In this document: piece by piece, positions 20,935-33,570 of the stretch | Layout: each line of letters opens with the position of its first letter | Position numbering within the stretch: position 1 is the first letter of the stretch | NCBI GenBank assembly: GCA_004352715.1 | Contig: SCFE01000032.1 | Span: forward strand, 1,658,150 to 1,722,149 | DNA length: 64,000 nucleotides | Reading direction: 5' to 3' | From: Hofstenia miamia | Taxonomy: Eukaryota; Xenacoelomorpha; Acoela | The notes under the pieces: generated by a model | What the model saw: the letters and a program-made list of their open reading frames with translations, nothing else | The model's database searches: none | Told to the model about the DNA's origin: nothing | Made by a program: the position numbers and the translations under genes

Positions 20935-21072
20935 ATGCAGAACGCTGCTATCAAACAACTGACTATTTTGCTTAACAACTGTTACTTTAGACAATTTATT
21001 TTATCATTAAATTGGTAAATTTACAATCGTACCTCCATTCCAGGGTCAAATAATTATTGAAGAGTATTTTTT

Positions 21073-21110
<38 letters not shown>

Positions 21111-21517
21111 NTGGGAATAAAATAATTAAGAGTAATTGCTTAGTTCATCAGTGAATCATTTGTGAATTTATTATCTTGAAAATAGTCAATTTCGCTTTAT
21201 CGGATATATAAACAGTTACATCTAGAGTACGAGAACAGGGTATGTATTTTATTGTATTTATTGGAAAAATTTACAGCATTCGAATTTTTGAATTTCCTGA
21301 TGATTTTCCATTACTAAGTATTTTTTCCACTCATTGTACTCAATCACAGAAAGCACTGGAAATGTGATGGATTAAATTTTCACATTTAAAAAGACAAAAA
21401 TACTCTTCCTAATTTAAGTAAGCACACTTTAATATTAAAGATAGAAATTTCTATAGTAGAAAATATATAAGATTTAAGAGTATATGGGACTTTTGTGCAT
21501 ATATATATATATATATA
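20935..21517. other. Intergenic with (TA)n and one n
   Basis: Contains (TA)n at 21076-21106 and a single n at 21111; unlike the other single-n joins I see no duplicated sequence on its two sides. A second (TA)n at about 21499-21519 abuts the Tc1 element. Confidence 0.5.
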
Positions 21518-22845
21518 TACAATAGTGACTAAAAGTAATGAAACACTGTTTGGTAAAATAATGAACCACCCACTATTGTGGAGACATGGTGGCTCGGAAA
21601 ATGTCAATTGCACCATTGGTGTGGCAACATGTTGTTTACAATAATATGAGGTTCAAAGCAATAATTTGTTATATTATTTCCACTCAAGTCCGACATCAAA
21701 GATTACCTAGTCATCTGATGGTGATTAAAAGTAATGAAACACAAGTTTTGCAATTATACTTTTATATTTAATCTTTCAGAAACAGTTGTTTTCTTTAGTA
21801 TATTATTGCGAAATACGAAATTGCTATATTTTACGTCTGGAAATGCCCAAATACACATCTGAGGAATTTAAAAATCTCATCATCAGCAAGCGCTTGGACT
21901 GTCTTAGGGATGGCTCGACTTAATTGTGTCGCTCAAATCAGGGCAACAGAGACCAATGCTGGGCAAATCTTGTTTTTAGTGATGAAACTAAAATAGAGTT
22001 GCATCCACGCCGCAGAACTATTGTGAGACGACCTCCAGGTGCAGAGTAACGTGGGAAGCCAAGGTACTCTGCAAAGACTGTGAAGTTTGGAGGCGGATCC
22101 TTAATGATTTGTGGGTTCATAAAAAATGTGACCTCCGAAAACGTGTTAGAGTTGATACAAAAATTAACAGTAGAGAATATTGTTCTCTTCTTTCCCAAAA
22201 CCTCTTCCTTACCTCAGCCCTGATGATGTATTCCAACATGACGGGGCTCCATGCCGCACAGCACTCGCAACTAAGCCATTTCTTGAAGAGAATGGGGTTG
22301 CACTTCTTGGAGACTGACCATTTCAGTCTCCGGATTTAAATATCATAGAACATTTCTGGGTCATTCTTAAGAAGAAAGTAGCTAAACATCACCCAGCCAA
22401 TTTAGGCCTACATGGGAGTTAGTTGAAACATAATTTTATGCTATTTCTGATGAAATAATTACTAATCTATATGACTCATTTCCCCGAAGAATGGACACTG
22501 TGGTACGTTGCCCAGGCAATTTTGGTCATTATTAAACTTTTTATTTTTTACATTTAGATTTCTAATGTCTTCCTGTTTTTGATTGTTAAAAATATATTTC
22601 ATCCATTATAGTGGAATGTATATTCTTTCTAGCTGTTTCATTACTTTTAGTCACTACTGTAGAACTGAAATTTCACAAATGCATGATATGACTGAGTGTT
22701 CCCGGCATATACATTCATATTTTGTTAGAGCATTTCTTTTTCATATTACTGGAATCATTTTATGCAAATAATATTATTCCTCTATTGCTGAATTACGTAT
22801 TTTGTAAACTAAAGTAGGTGTTTCATTACTTTTAAGCAAAGCTAT
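21518..22845 (+). mobile_element. Tc1-like element copy A with doubled terminal repeats
   Basis: About 1.33 kb between two (TA)n runs. The core TAAAAGTAATGAAACAC occurs at the left end (21530-21546) and again 196 bases in (21726-21742), in the same direction. The reverse form occurs at 22634-22661 and 22818-22837. This is the IR/DR layout (two transposase sites per end) known from Sleeping Beauty and related Tc1 elements. The inside carries a broken transposase gene. Confidence 0.85.
21930..22420 (+). pseudogene. Tc1-like transposase catalytic region, copy A
   Basis: Contains NQGNRDQCWANLVFSDETKI with the first Asp at about 21981, IVRRPPGAE, a TAA stop, KFGGGSLMI (about 22085), HDGAPC with the second Asp at 22240, a TGA where WP is expected, and PDLNIIEHFW with Glu at 22348. 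The spacing between the last two catalytic residues is 35, against 34 in the element at 7437. The N-terminal DNA-binding domain is largely unrecognisable. Confidence 0.8.
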
Positions 22846-23863
22846 ATATATATATATATATATNNNNNNNNNNNNNNNNNNNNNNNNNNNNNNNNNNNNN
22901 NNNNNNNNNNNNNNNNNNNNNNNNNNNNNNNNNNNNNNNNNNNNNNNNNNNNNNNNNNNNNNNNNNNNNNNNNNNNNNNNNNNNNNNNNNNNNNNNNNNN
23001 NNNNNNNNNNNNNNNNNNNNNNNNNNNNNNNNNNNNNNNNNNNNNNNNNNNNNNNNNNNNNNNNNNNNNNNNNNNNNNNNNNNNNNNNNNNNNNNNNNNN
23101 NNNNNNNNNNNNNNNNNNNNNNNNNNNNNNNNNNNNNNNNNNNNNNNNNNNNNNNNNNNNNNNNNNNNNNNNNNNNNNNNNNNNNNNNNNNNNNNNNNNN
23201 NNNNNNNNNNNNNNNNNNNNNNNNNNNNNNNNNNNNNNNNNNNNNNNNNNNNNNNNNNNNNNNNNNNNNNNNNNNNNNNNNNNNNNNNNNNNNNNNNNNN
23301 NNNNNNNNNNNNNNNNNNNNNNNNNNNNNNNNNNNNNNNNNNNNNNNNNNNNNNNNNNNNNNNNNNNNNNNNNNNNNNNNNNNNNNNNNNNNNNNNNNNN
23401 NNNNNNNNNNNNNNNNNNNNNNNNNNNNNNNNNNNNNNNNNNNNNNNNNNNNNNNNNNNNNNNNNNNNNNNNNNNNNNNNNNNNNNNNNNNNNNNNNNNN
23501 NNNNNNNNNNNNNNNNNNNNNNNNNNNNNNNNNNNNNNNNNNNNNNNNNNNNNNNNNNNNNNNNNNNNNNNNNNNNNNNNNNNNNNNNNNNNNNNNNNNN
23601 NNNNNNNNNNNNNNNNNNNNNNNNNNNNNNNNNNNNNNNNNNNNNNNNNNNNNNNNNNNNNNNNNNNNNNNNNNNNNNNNNNNNNNNNNNNNNNNNNNNN
23701 NNNNNNNNNNNNNNNNNNNNNNNNNNNNNNNNNNNNNNNNNNNNNNNNNNNNNNNNNNNNNNNNNNNNNNNNNNNNNNNNNNNNNNNNNNNNNNNNNNNN
23801 NNNNNNNNNNNNNNNNNNNNNNNNNNNNNNNNNNNNNNNNNNNNNNNNNNNNNNNNNNNNNNN
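22843..23863. other. (TA)n followed by a 1000-N gap
   Basis: The right end of copy A runs into (TA)n and then exactly 1000 Ns (22864-23863), probably a placeholder length. Open frames across these Ns are meaningless. Confidence 0.95.
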
Positions 23864-25073
23864 GTGGCAACATGTTGTTTACAATAATATGAGGTTCAAA
23901 GCAATAATGTGTTATATGATTTCCACTTAAGTCCGACATCAAAGATTACCCTACTCATCTGATGGTGATTAAAAGTAATTTTGCAATTATAATTTTCTAT
24001 TTAATCTTTCAGAAACAGTTGTTTTCTTTAGTATATTATTGCGAAATACGAAATTGCTATATTTTACGTCTGGAAATGCCCAAATACACATCTGAGGAAT
24101 TTAAAAATCTCATCATCAGCAAGCGCTTGGACTGTCTTAGGGATGGCTCGACTTAATTGTGTCGCTCAAATCAGGGCAACAGAGACCAATGCTGGGCAAA
24201 TCTTGTTTTTAGTGATGAAACTAAAATAGAGTTGCATCCACGCCGCAGAACTATTGTGAGACGACCTCCAGGTGCAGAGTAACGTGGGAAGCCAAGGTAC
24301 TCTGCAAAGACTCTGAAGTTTGGAGGCGGATCCTTAATGATTTGGGGTTCATAAAAAAATGTGGCCTCCGAAAAGTTGTTAGAGTTGATACAAACCTTAA
24401 CAGTCGAGAATATTGTTCTCTTCTTTCCCAAAACCTCCTTCCTTACCTTAGCCCTAATGATGTATTCCAACATGACGGGGATCCATGCCACACAGCACTC
24501 GCAACTAAGCCATTTCTTGAAGAGAATGGGGTTGCACTTCTTGGAGACTGACCATTTCAGTCTCCGGATTTAAATATCATAGAACATTTCTGGGTCATTC
24601 TTAAGAAGAAAGTAGCTAAACATCGCCCAGCCAATTTAGGCCTACATGGGAGTTAGTTGAAACATAATTTTATGCTATTTCTGATGAAATAATTACTAAT
24701 CTATATGACTCATTTCCCAGAAGAATGGACACTGTGGTACGTTGCCGAGGCAATTTTGGTCATTATTAAACTTTTTTTTACATTTAGCTTTCTAATGTCT
24801 TCCTGTTTTGGATTGTTAAGAATATATTTCATCCATTATAGTGGAATGTATATTCTTTCTAGCTGTTTCATTACTTTTAGTCACTACTGTAGAACTGAAA
24901 TTTCACAAATGCATGCAATGACTGAGTGTTCCCGGCATTCATTCATATTTTGTTAGAGCATTTCTTTTTCATATTACTGGAATCATTTTATGCAAATAAT
25001 ATTATTCCTCTATTGCTGAATTACGTATTTTGTAAACCAAAGTAGGTGTTTCATTACTTTTAAGCACTACTGT
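23864..25073 (+). mobile_element. Tc1-like element copy B, left end lost in the gap
   Basis: Very similar to copy A from 21618 on. The inner left repeat is shortened by a small deletion (23967-23979). The right inner and outer repeats are intact (24863-24891, 25046-25073) and the outer one runs into (TA)n. The transposase remnant (about 24150-24640) has the same TAA and the same TGA as copy A. HDGDPCH replaces HDGAPCR. Confidence 0.83.
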
Positions 25074-26260
25074 ATATATATATATATATATATATCATCT
25101 TTGTGATAATACAAATCAAATTTTTATAGAGCAAACATTATTGAAAATAAACGCAAACTCTATTAAAATTTAATGAAAGAAATGCATGTAGTTACACAAA
25201 ACGGGAATAGAATAAGAAATTTAGAACTTTATGAATGATTTNNNNNNNNNNNNNNNNNNNNNNNNNNNNNNNNNNNNNNNNNNNNNNNNNNNNNNNNNNN
25301 NNNNNNNNNNNNNNNNNNNNNNNNNNNNNNNNNNNNNNNNNNNNNNNNNNNNNNNNNNNNNNNNNNNNNNNNNNNNNNNNNNNNNNNNNNNNNNNNNNNN
25401 NNNNNNNNNNNNNNNNNNNNNNNNNNNNNNNNNNNNNNNNNNNNNNNNNNNNNNNNNNNNNNNNNNNNNNNNNNNNNNNNNNNNNNNNNNNNNNNNNNNN
25501 NNNNNNNNNNNNNNNNNNNNNNNNNNNNNNNNNNNNNNNNNNNNNNNNNNNNNNNNNNNNNNNNNNNNNNNNNNNNNNNNNNNNNNNNNNNNNNNNNNNN
25601 NNNNNNNNNNNNNNNNNNNNNNNNNNNNNNNNNNNNNNNNNNNNNNNNNNNNNNNNNNNNNNNNNNNNNNNNNNNNNNNNNNNNNNNNNNNNNNNNNNNN
25701 NNNNNNNNNNNNNNNNNNNNNNNNNNNNNNNNNNNNNNNNNNNNNNNNNNNNNNNNNNNNNNNNNNNNNNNNNNNNNNNNNNNNNNNNNNNNNNNNNNNN
25801 NNNNNNNNNNNNNNNNNNNNNNNNNNNNNNNNNNNNNNNNNNNNNNNNNNNNNNNNNNNNNNNNNNNNNNNNNNNNNNNNNNNNNNNNNNNNNNNNNNNN
25901 NNNNNNNNNNNNNNNNNNNNNNNNNNNNNNNNNNNNNNNNNNNNNNNNNNNNNNNNNNNNNNNNNNNNNNNNNNNNNNNNNNNNNNNNNNNNNNNNNNNN
26001 NNNNNNNNNNNNNNNNNNNNNNNNNNNNNNNNNNNNNNNNNNNNNNNNNNNNNNNNNNNNNNNNNNNNNNNNNNNNNNNNNNNNNNNNNNNNNNNNNNNN
26101 NNNNNNNNNNNNNNNNNNNNNNNNNNNNNNNNNNNNNNNNNNNNNNNNNNNNNNNNNNNNNNNNNNNNNNNNNNNNNNNNNNNNNNNNNNNNNNNNNNNN
26201 NNNNNNNNNNNNNNNNNNNNNNNNNNNNNNNNNNNNNNNNNTATATATATATATATATAT
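25074..26260. other. (TA)n, short unique stretch, 1000-N gap, (TA)n
   Basis: (TA)n at 25074-25095, about 145 unique bases without a gene, Ns at 25242-26241 (exactly 1000) and (TA)n at 26242-26260. Confidence 0.95.
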
Positions 26261-29200
26261 GACTTACGAAATCCACTTTAAAAAATTTGATTGTAGGTCA
26301 CCCTTAAGTTATACACTGAGTCGTGATTTGATTGACCCCTTTAATTTGGTGAGCCGAATGTTGTCAATGATCTACGATTTATTGTCAGTACTTTGGAAAA
26401 CCTAAGATATTTCTTAAATTTAAAAAATATTAAGAAGAAAAGATGTCTATTAAGAGTGCATTAAAAACATATGCACAAGAACGATTTATTTACAGATATA
26501 TTAAAAATATTTTCACAGAATTGTAAGTGTGCACATGAGAAATATTAATCAATTTAATTGCTCATCACTAAGCGTAGAAGAAGTGAATTGATTTGTTCAA
26601 ATATGTGTTGTTGGATCGTAATAATGCCAAAAAATTCTGTACATGCTCTGAATTCTTAGTCAACATTGTAGATAGTTTCACAAATTGACATGTCTAAGTA
26701 TAGGACGTGATTAGAATATCAGATTCAATGTTTCTATTGAGAAATCGACGTTGAGAAAAGAATGTTCAAAAATCCATTCAATGTCATCATATGTAAAGGT
26801 AAGATATGCGTCTTACTTACAGGAATTTATCTAAAATGCTTTGTATGATTCCGAAGCGTCATAATTTATCATTGCGTCTTTTAGCGAATTTCATGAGAAA
26901 AAATGAAGATATTTCTCAGATTTTAAATGAACCTAATTTCTCCCTATAATTCGGTTAGAGCGTATTTACTTCCTATTGATGCAATAATCATAATTATAAA
27001 AGTGAAACATTTTCCGTTTAAATTCAAACTGTTCAGATTTATACTAGAAACAAAAAGATGGGTCAAAAAACCTTTAAGCATTTTTGCTTCCTTCGTTATT
27101 TATTCAGCAGAAAACAATCTATCCTGTACATGTACTTCCAATTAGGTTGATAATCTCATTGACTAGTTATTTGTAGAACTTTTTTCACTCCAAAATCTGG
27201 CATTTGAAACATTAGTTGAAATCAGGGTATCAGAGAGTAATGCTGTGCAAACCTTGTTTATAGTGATAGAAATTCAAATAGATTTGCATCTATTTCACAG
27301 TTCAAGTTTGTAGAGAGATCTATGAGTCAATGAATTTTTTATACAAATTTTCAAAACCGAAATTCGAAAAAATATTCATAAATCCATTTATGGAATTGTA
27401 GGCCTAACGGTTAAGCTGTGAACGCCAAAATTTAAGACCAAGCTATCGAGCAGGCCTATCTGCGAGCCTAATAATGCTTGCATCAGAGTGAAGAAAGAAA
27501 TTCTCCCCGATTACACAGTTAGTCCTGCACAAAAAGTTGGTAATTGTGAATACCTATTTATTATCACTTATATGCGTCCTTCACGTAATGTTGTTTTTAT
27601 TGTGTGATATACTGATTCTTTAGAAACAAAAAATTTAACAAAATTTTTGTAATTTCAACAATTATATTTTGCACATTAATAAGTAAGTTAAATGCATAGT
27701 CAAAAATCATAGATGTTAAGAGTTGCACTTCTTTGTCTCTTGAATAGTTAAAACAATGCACAAGCATACACAAAAGAAGGTCTTGAAATAAATATCAACT
27801 AGCACTTACCAGACTTAAAAGGAAATTGTAAAATCAAGGAGAGCAATTCTAAAATGTTAAAAAGGCATTTTTAATGCATTTCCCTTAAGATAATCACAAG
27901 ATTCAATGTGATGAAAGAGAAGTAATTGTTACAATATGTCTTAGAAAATTCATTTATGAATCGTCAAACTTTGATGCTTTGCTTCCAAGACGTTTCCAAT
28001 AACTGAGGATAATTACATTTACTCATTTTGAGTTAACTAGGAACTATTCTAGTACCAATATCTTACAGTTACATACACATTGGAGGTATTAATCTCACAG
28101 ATTACATTACAGTAACCATTGCAAAAAATCCATATATATATTTAAAAAAAACTAAATGATGGAAACAAGAAAACTATGTTTTATAATTTAAAAATGAATT
28201 CGATCGTTTCCAACAACTAGCAATATTTACTTTATTTAAAAAAATCACTGAATTTTGAGAATTGATGACGTCAACAATATAGCAATGGAATCACATTTTG
28301 GAAAAAATTCCAAATTCATGGTGCTGCTATGAAGAATATCAGAGCAAAGTCTCGTTTTAATTCATAATCCAAACAAAATGTAAATAGAGGGGAGAAATCT
28401 TCCTTTCCAACGTCCAAATATACTTCAATAAGTTAGAAGATATTCTTTTATCAATAAGCTGACACTATAAGTATCTCATGGATTCTATTTGGATATAGGA
28501 GTACTTCAATCGCCCAAAAACAGATAAACATGCCTCTGTAGAGTAATTTACAGCTGCTAGTACATGAAAAACGTGTTTATCCATTAAATTCCCAATGAAT
28601 TAGTTAGATTTTAATGTTAATAGAACTAATGCTGTAGAAATCAAATATCATTTTACAATCAGAAATTTCAAGAATTTCAAACAATAGTAGAAATAGTTTA
28701 CGAGTCTTTTCAGGGAAATCTACTAGAAAATGAATATATTTTTTATATTATTATGAAACAAGTTGTGTCATTGATCAAATTTCTAAAAAATGCCAAGTTT
28801 TCAAAAATCACAGACGCTTCATGGAGGGCTGCAGTTGATACTATGTTTGGGATCAATTTAAATGAAGTCAATAGTATTTTTCGAAAATCACTTGACAATA
28901 ACAGATTTTAAAGGAAATCAATAGAAAATTAATGTAATTTCTTTCTAAAATACATTTAAGTTTTGTAGATATAGGTGTGGCATAAGTTTTCGTATTTTCC
29001 TAGAGCATACTATCAAATTTTTGTTGAATAGTTGTTTCCGAATATTTGTCGTCTGAGGTTACAATTACTTGACCACAGATATCCTGAATTTTAATAAATA
29101 GATGGAAAAAAATGCGTCTAAATATTTTGCATAGCTAAACAAAATTAAATTATTTACACTTCAACTCGATTTTTCCAAAGAATATAAAAACAAACAAACG

Positions 29201-29700
29201 GATCCATAGTCCTTATTGTGTAATTATTTTTTTATATTCGTAACATTATATGAATATGCCCGTCAAGCCTACAATATTTTTCCATGAATATTTGCTCATT
29301 TTGGTAAATCCGTCTTCTTTAGGTTGTACAATTGTTTTTAAATGTTATTACAATAAATATTTCTTATGCGGGGAATACAATGAAAATGAGAACGCAGAAA
29401 AATTGCAAAAATATTCCTATTTTGGTGGAAAAACTTCCCCTCGCAGCTATAAATTAATCTGTAGTTATGAACATTTACTGTGGCTCTACAATTTGCCTAA
29501 ACGTAGAATATAGAAAATGTCATTTAATAATTTTGTCTTCTCTTTGACAGCAACTGATAGATCATATACTTGCACACACTGACGATGATCTGGGTGACTT
29601 CGTATATTTCTTTTAAGCAACATTATAGTAATGAATCTATCGCCTTTTTGTATTAAAACAAGAATTCACTATCCACGTAATTACCAATTGAACTGAGATA
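26261..29700. other. AT-rich, no gene recognised
   Basis: No convincing coding sequence. Open frames at 26927-27145 and 29250-29513 have no recognisable composition. A Tc1 fossil lies at 27217-27320. Confidence 0.45.
27217..27320 (+). mobile_element. Old fragment of the copy A/B Tc1 family
   Basis: AATCAGGG..CAGAGA..AATGCTG.GCAAA.CTTGTTT.TAGTGAT aligns with 21938-22030 (the NQGNRD...FSDET region), with many substitutions. It is much older than copies A and B. Confidence 0.55.
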
Positions 29701-29862
29701 ATCGCCATATCATTGCTTTCATGGGCAAATGGACTTCAGCTCGACATTTATCCTTGGCAACCAACTCAAACAAAAGTTCGTAATCACATTCATGCTGGAT
29801 CTCTGACCAGCTCCGGTGTTTTAGCCATTAAATTTTTCGTCGCATCACTATCTGAAAAAGAT
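29700..29862 (-). pseudogene. Coding-like remnant, family unknown
   Basis: On the minus strand, after an acceptor-like CTTTTTCAG at about 29860, one frame reads SDATKNLMAKTPELV and a second frame, open for about 44 codons, reads KHRSWSEIQHECDYELLFE, VAKDKCRAEVHLP and MKAMIWRL. A single frameshift near 29815 would join them. Codon and GC content stand out from the surroundings. I do not recognise the protein; it could be a dead host exon or transposon-derived. Confidence 0.35.
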
Positions 29863-30886
29863 AAATGAAACAACTATATTTTATAATAAATTCAGATAAG
29901 TCTAAAGTTGCTTTAATAAATACCCGAAAATACAAATGAAAATATATCTTCCGCGCTTGCCTCCAAATATATTAAATTGATTATTTATGAATATTAGTGA
30001 CTCAAGTTTGCGTTAAATATCAATAGCAACAAGTCTGCCAAGACTTAGCTTTATCTATGCGACTAAACGAGCGATCATCAATACCAATCAATAAATATCA
30101 ATTGATTTTTTAGCGTCATTATCAAATCTGATGTCAATTGGTTGATATATCAAATGATTTTAGAAACGATGTCAACAGCCCTGGCTGTAGAAGGCTTGGT
30201 TCCATTTCGAAAAATGAGCATAGAGGCATAAAACAAAATGCATCACGGATACTCCATGTCGGTATTATGCATATGTCAAATTTTAAAGCAATTTTCTTTT
30301 CGAATTAGGCTCAGTTTAAACGAGGTGAATTTCAACATTGTTTTGATGTAATGAAATATGAAAAATATAAATATACTTTAAAAATGTAAGACTGTTTTCT
30401 AAGGTATTTTGCTTAGGTTTATAACTTGATTTACGTCGTTAGCTTCCGATGACAAATGCATTAAATATAAATGCTAAGGGTGGTTTTCGATATTTCTGTT
30501 GGGGTTACTGAAAATATTCATTAAATTTATTAATTATTTATTCATTATAATTTTCTTGTTGATTTTAACTACAATTTAAAACTTGTACTAATGCAGGATC
30601 ACCACCATTATTTCTAATTTGAATTTTTTTAATTCTGAATTGATATAATAAGTAGCATAATAATTTTGTAATCAGATTTTTTATTTACTTGATATAGGGA
30701 TGTTTAGTATTAAAATGTCGCAATCGTAAATAAGCGACTAAAAGACCTCTTATTCAACCCTAAAAATCGGAGCATTTTCTTGCAATTTATGAAGATTTCT
30801 TTAAAATATCTTAATTGCACATAACTCATTAAATAATGAATATATCTAATATCACTTCCGCTCTCATTTTCTTCTTTATTTCGCAG
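29863..30886. other. AT-rich, no gene recognised
   Basis: At about 30182 AACAGCCCTG reads CAGGGCTGTT on the minus strand, similar to hAT ends, but no partner end is visible. Confidence 0.4.
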
Positions 30887-30975
30887 CCGATGTCGAACCT
30901 GTTTCTACTCTAGTTTATCGTCCCTGCATAACATATGGCCAACTGACCACTACGCAGATATTTACTACTATTTGA
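30887..30975 (+). CDS. Candidate terminal exon, 28 codons
   Basis: After an acceptor TTTATTTCGCAG there are two bases, then 28 codons to a TGA: DVEPVSTLVYRPCITYGQL and so on. The island is more GC-rich than the flanks. No partner exon or family recognised. Confidence 0.25.
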
Positions 30976-31680
30976 TTATTAATTTCCAGTTGTATTTTTA
31001 CTGAATATTTCAGTCAAGCATAGAGTATATTAATATTGTGGAATTTAAATGCAATAAAATAGGATTTTTTAAGGGTAAACATGCTATTTGTAGTATTTAA
31101 CAAACCACTACTAATAAAGTCACTTTGTAATCTTCCCTATATTCTTTTTACATTTAAATCTCCAAGCAATTGTGTATTAGCCTATAGTGTATTACCTGCA
31201 AATGATTATATTGCACAAAAACATGTATTTAATATTAGTTTTAATAAACAGTTCTGTATATTAATGAAATAATAAATTAGGCGTAGTATAATACTACTTT
31301 TTGTATTTTATTCATCTCATTTTTAAAATATAACTGCCTGCTAAATGTTTCAAAACTATTGGATACTGTAAATATATATACAAAAAAACAGTTAGCGGGA
31401 TATCACGTCAGATACAACTTACCAAGTAAACGTCGTTTTATTGAGAGAAGTTACCATACACAAGGTCAACTTAGGCAGCCAGTTTAATTGGGCAGGATGA
31501 CAAAAAAAGAGTGTGCAAAGTTTGTGCTTCATCAAATATATGATTGCATTCAAATCAAACAACAAAACGAGATAAGTGAAAAAGTGCGCTATAGCAAGCG
31601 ATATATGAATAGGTAGATCGTTGTGCATTGTTTAATATTTTTCAAAAAACAGATTTCTTTTAGTTTCTTTAGTGATTCCA

Positions 31681-31920
31681 ATGGCAGACAAACGTGATTA
31701 TGTCAAAGAAAAGCAAGGCGCCACCACGTTGCTGAAAATAGCTGTGATTTGTGCTTCATTCCTTTTATTAAATCTTCTGGTCCTGATTGGATTCAGTGTT
31801 AAAAATTTTGAGACTGAATTTCCGGACGATGTAACGGTGGAACTTATAATCCGTCGCTTCTTTGCGGACCATGGGTGTGATCTGAAATGTCAACTTGTTA
31901 ATTGGCATTGGTATTTGTTA
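31681..31920 (+). CDS. Candidate first exon of a type II membrane protein
   Basis: The ATG at 31681 (CCAATGGCA) starts MADKRDYVKEKQ, a charged cytoplasmic tail, then a strong hydrophobic helix IAVICASFLLLNLLVLIGF (residues about 21-41), then an acidic/polar lumenal part (FETEFPDDVTVELIIRRFF). The frame closes at 31932; a GT donor at 31921 (ATTG|GTATTT) or 31875 could end the exon earlier. The layout fits a signal-anchor of a Golgi enzyme or similar protein, but nothing downstream could be joined to it. It is on the opposite strand to the Gal3st gene and cannot be its missing exon unless the assembly is wrong. Confidence 0.4.
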
Positions 31921-31932
31921 AACTGTCATTAA

Positions 31933-32199
31933 TTATTACATGCTCTAGTACCTGCCATGGGTAATACATGTAAATAATATACATGTAAGTTTGAATTTAA
32001 AATATTAAATCTTATGAATTCAATATTGGTATGATTTGATAGGAAAATAGTAAACTTTGCATAGCAATTAAAGAACAAAAACATTAACCTGATTAATAGT
32101 GGATTTTTATTATCGTTCCTAAGAGATGACCGGTTCTTAGAGATGACTAATAAACATGTAGTAAGTTGATAACTAACTAAATATTAAAACAGCACTCAG

Positions 32200-32234
<35 letters not shown>

Positions 32235-32394
32235 ATTNNNNNNNNNNNNNNNNNNNNNNNNNNNNNNNNNNNNNNNNNNNNNNNNNNNNNNNNNNNNNNN
32301 NNNNNNNNNNNNNNNNNNNNNNNNNNNNNNNNNNNNNNNNNNNNNNNNNNNNNNNNNNNNNNNNNNNNNNNNNNNNNNNNNNNNNNNNNNNNNN

Positions 32395-32428
<34 letters not shown>

Positions 32429-32480
32429 TAAGTAGCAGATTTTTTTAAAAAAGACTTGTGAATTCCTTGTAACATATCTT
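31933..32480. other. Intergenic with (TA)n-flanked 157-N gap
   Basis: (TA)n at 32201-32231, Ns at 32238-32394, (TA)n at 32395-32425. No gene. Confidence 0.9.
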
Positions 32481-32489
32481 CATGTCTCA

Positions 32490-32870
32490 CCTAATCCTTA
32501 ACAGCCATTATTAAGACTGACTAAGAAACTATGTTTCTCGTTGGCCGTAAACATTAGCAAGCTAATGTCCATGTTCCACAGCTTTTGTCTAGCATTGATG
32601 ACCTCCCCTTTGCAATAGCAGGCTCAAAAATACGTTCAAACAGGGTTGCGTGTTGTGCACATGACACAGTATGAGCTTGTCTGGTTTACTGCTACTAACT
32701 GCTTCTGCCACTAAAATAGTGTAAAAATATACTCACTCCCAACTAAATTTAATAGATTGAACTAATTGTAGCAAAACAAAGTGTTATAATATAATGATGT
32801 TGACTTTTAAATTCATAAATGTTATTCATCGTCAGGAACGTAGCCAAGGGGAGGACTGCAAGGGAGTCCC
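32490..32870. repeat. Dispersed repeat copy 2 with hAT-like terminus
   Basis: Matches 9420-9760 and then continues to CAGGAACGTAGCCAAGGGG (32834-32852) with alternating G- and C-runs, a typical hAT terminal region. Confidence 0.65.
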
Positions 32871-33468
32871 CCAATTGATTTCGGTAACTAAGCATGTATA
32901 GGCTCAATTCGATGCTTCCTACAAAGACATTATGAGAGCAAGTATGCATGACGAAAGACTAGAAAGTGTCAGCCTTTTTAGAATTAAGAGTGATGTTTCT
33001 TACGGCATTGCATTGTCTAAATTGGTGGATGCTCTTAAAGTAGCAAAACCAAGGCAGCTATTGCTATAAAAGACATGATTTACATCTGTATGCAAATTTT
33101 ACTTGATTCCACTTTTACTTTGTTTATTGGTTTTATTGTTAGTGTTCATTTATTATGGGTATTAGGCCTATGTAATTAAGTGAATTGAAATGAGAACAAA
33201 GTATGCTAGATAAATTCTATTGAACAAAAAAAGATTAAAATATTTTTCAAGATAAAAGAGTCAATCTATTTAGTTTGAATATCTGGGGTACCTAAAATAC
33301 CGCAAAGTGTTGTTTACGTAGCCTTATGCAACAATATTTCAGATTGTAGTGCTCAAATTATGTTAAAACTTCGAAATATACTATTCTATGTTTTTATGAA
33401 AAGTCATTGATTATCATTAAGTTTCATTTAAATCTTTAAAACTACCCAATAGCTCTTGGGTACTAAGA
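32871..33468. other. Intergenic, AT-rich
   Basis: I see nothing to annotate. Confidence 0.45.
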
Positions 33469-33570
33469 GTAGTCTAAATGGTCGTTAACTGTAAAAAAAA
33501 GCCTGCAACCGTAATCGTGTCTTTTGCAATGATATTATATAGGGAAAAGATATCTTATTTCATTACATAC

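Noticed and set aside
22842-23942. Long minus-strand open frame, and similar ones at 25221-26281 and 61692-62905
   Set aside because: They exist only because Ns have no stop codons; real sequence at their ends is mostly (TA)n.
27400-27500. tRNA-like head (GGCCTAACGGTTAAGC), possible SINE
   Set aside because: No B-box or second copy seen in this window.
29250-29513. 87-codon plus frame
   Set aside because: Composition does not look coding and no motif is recognised.
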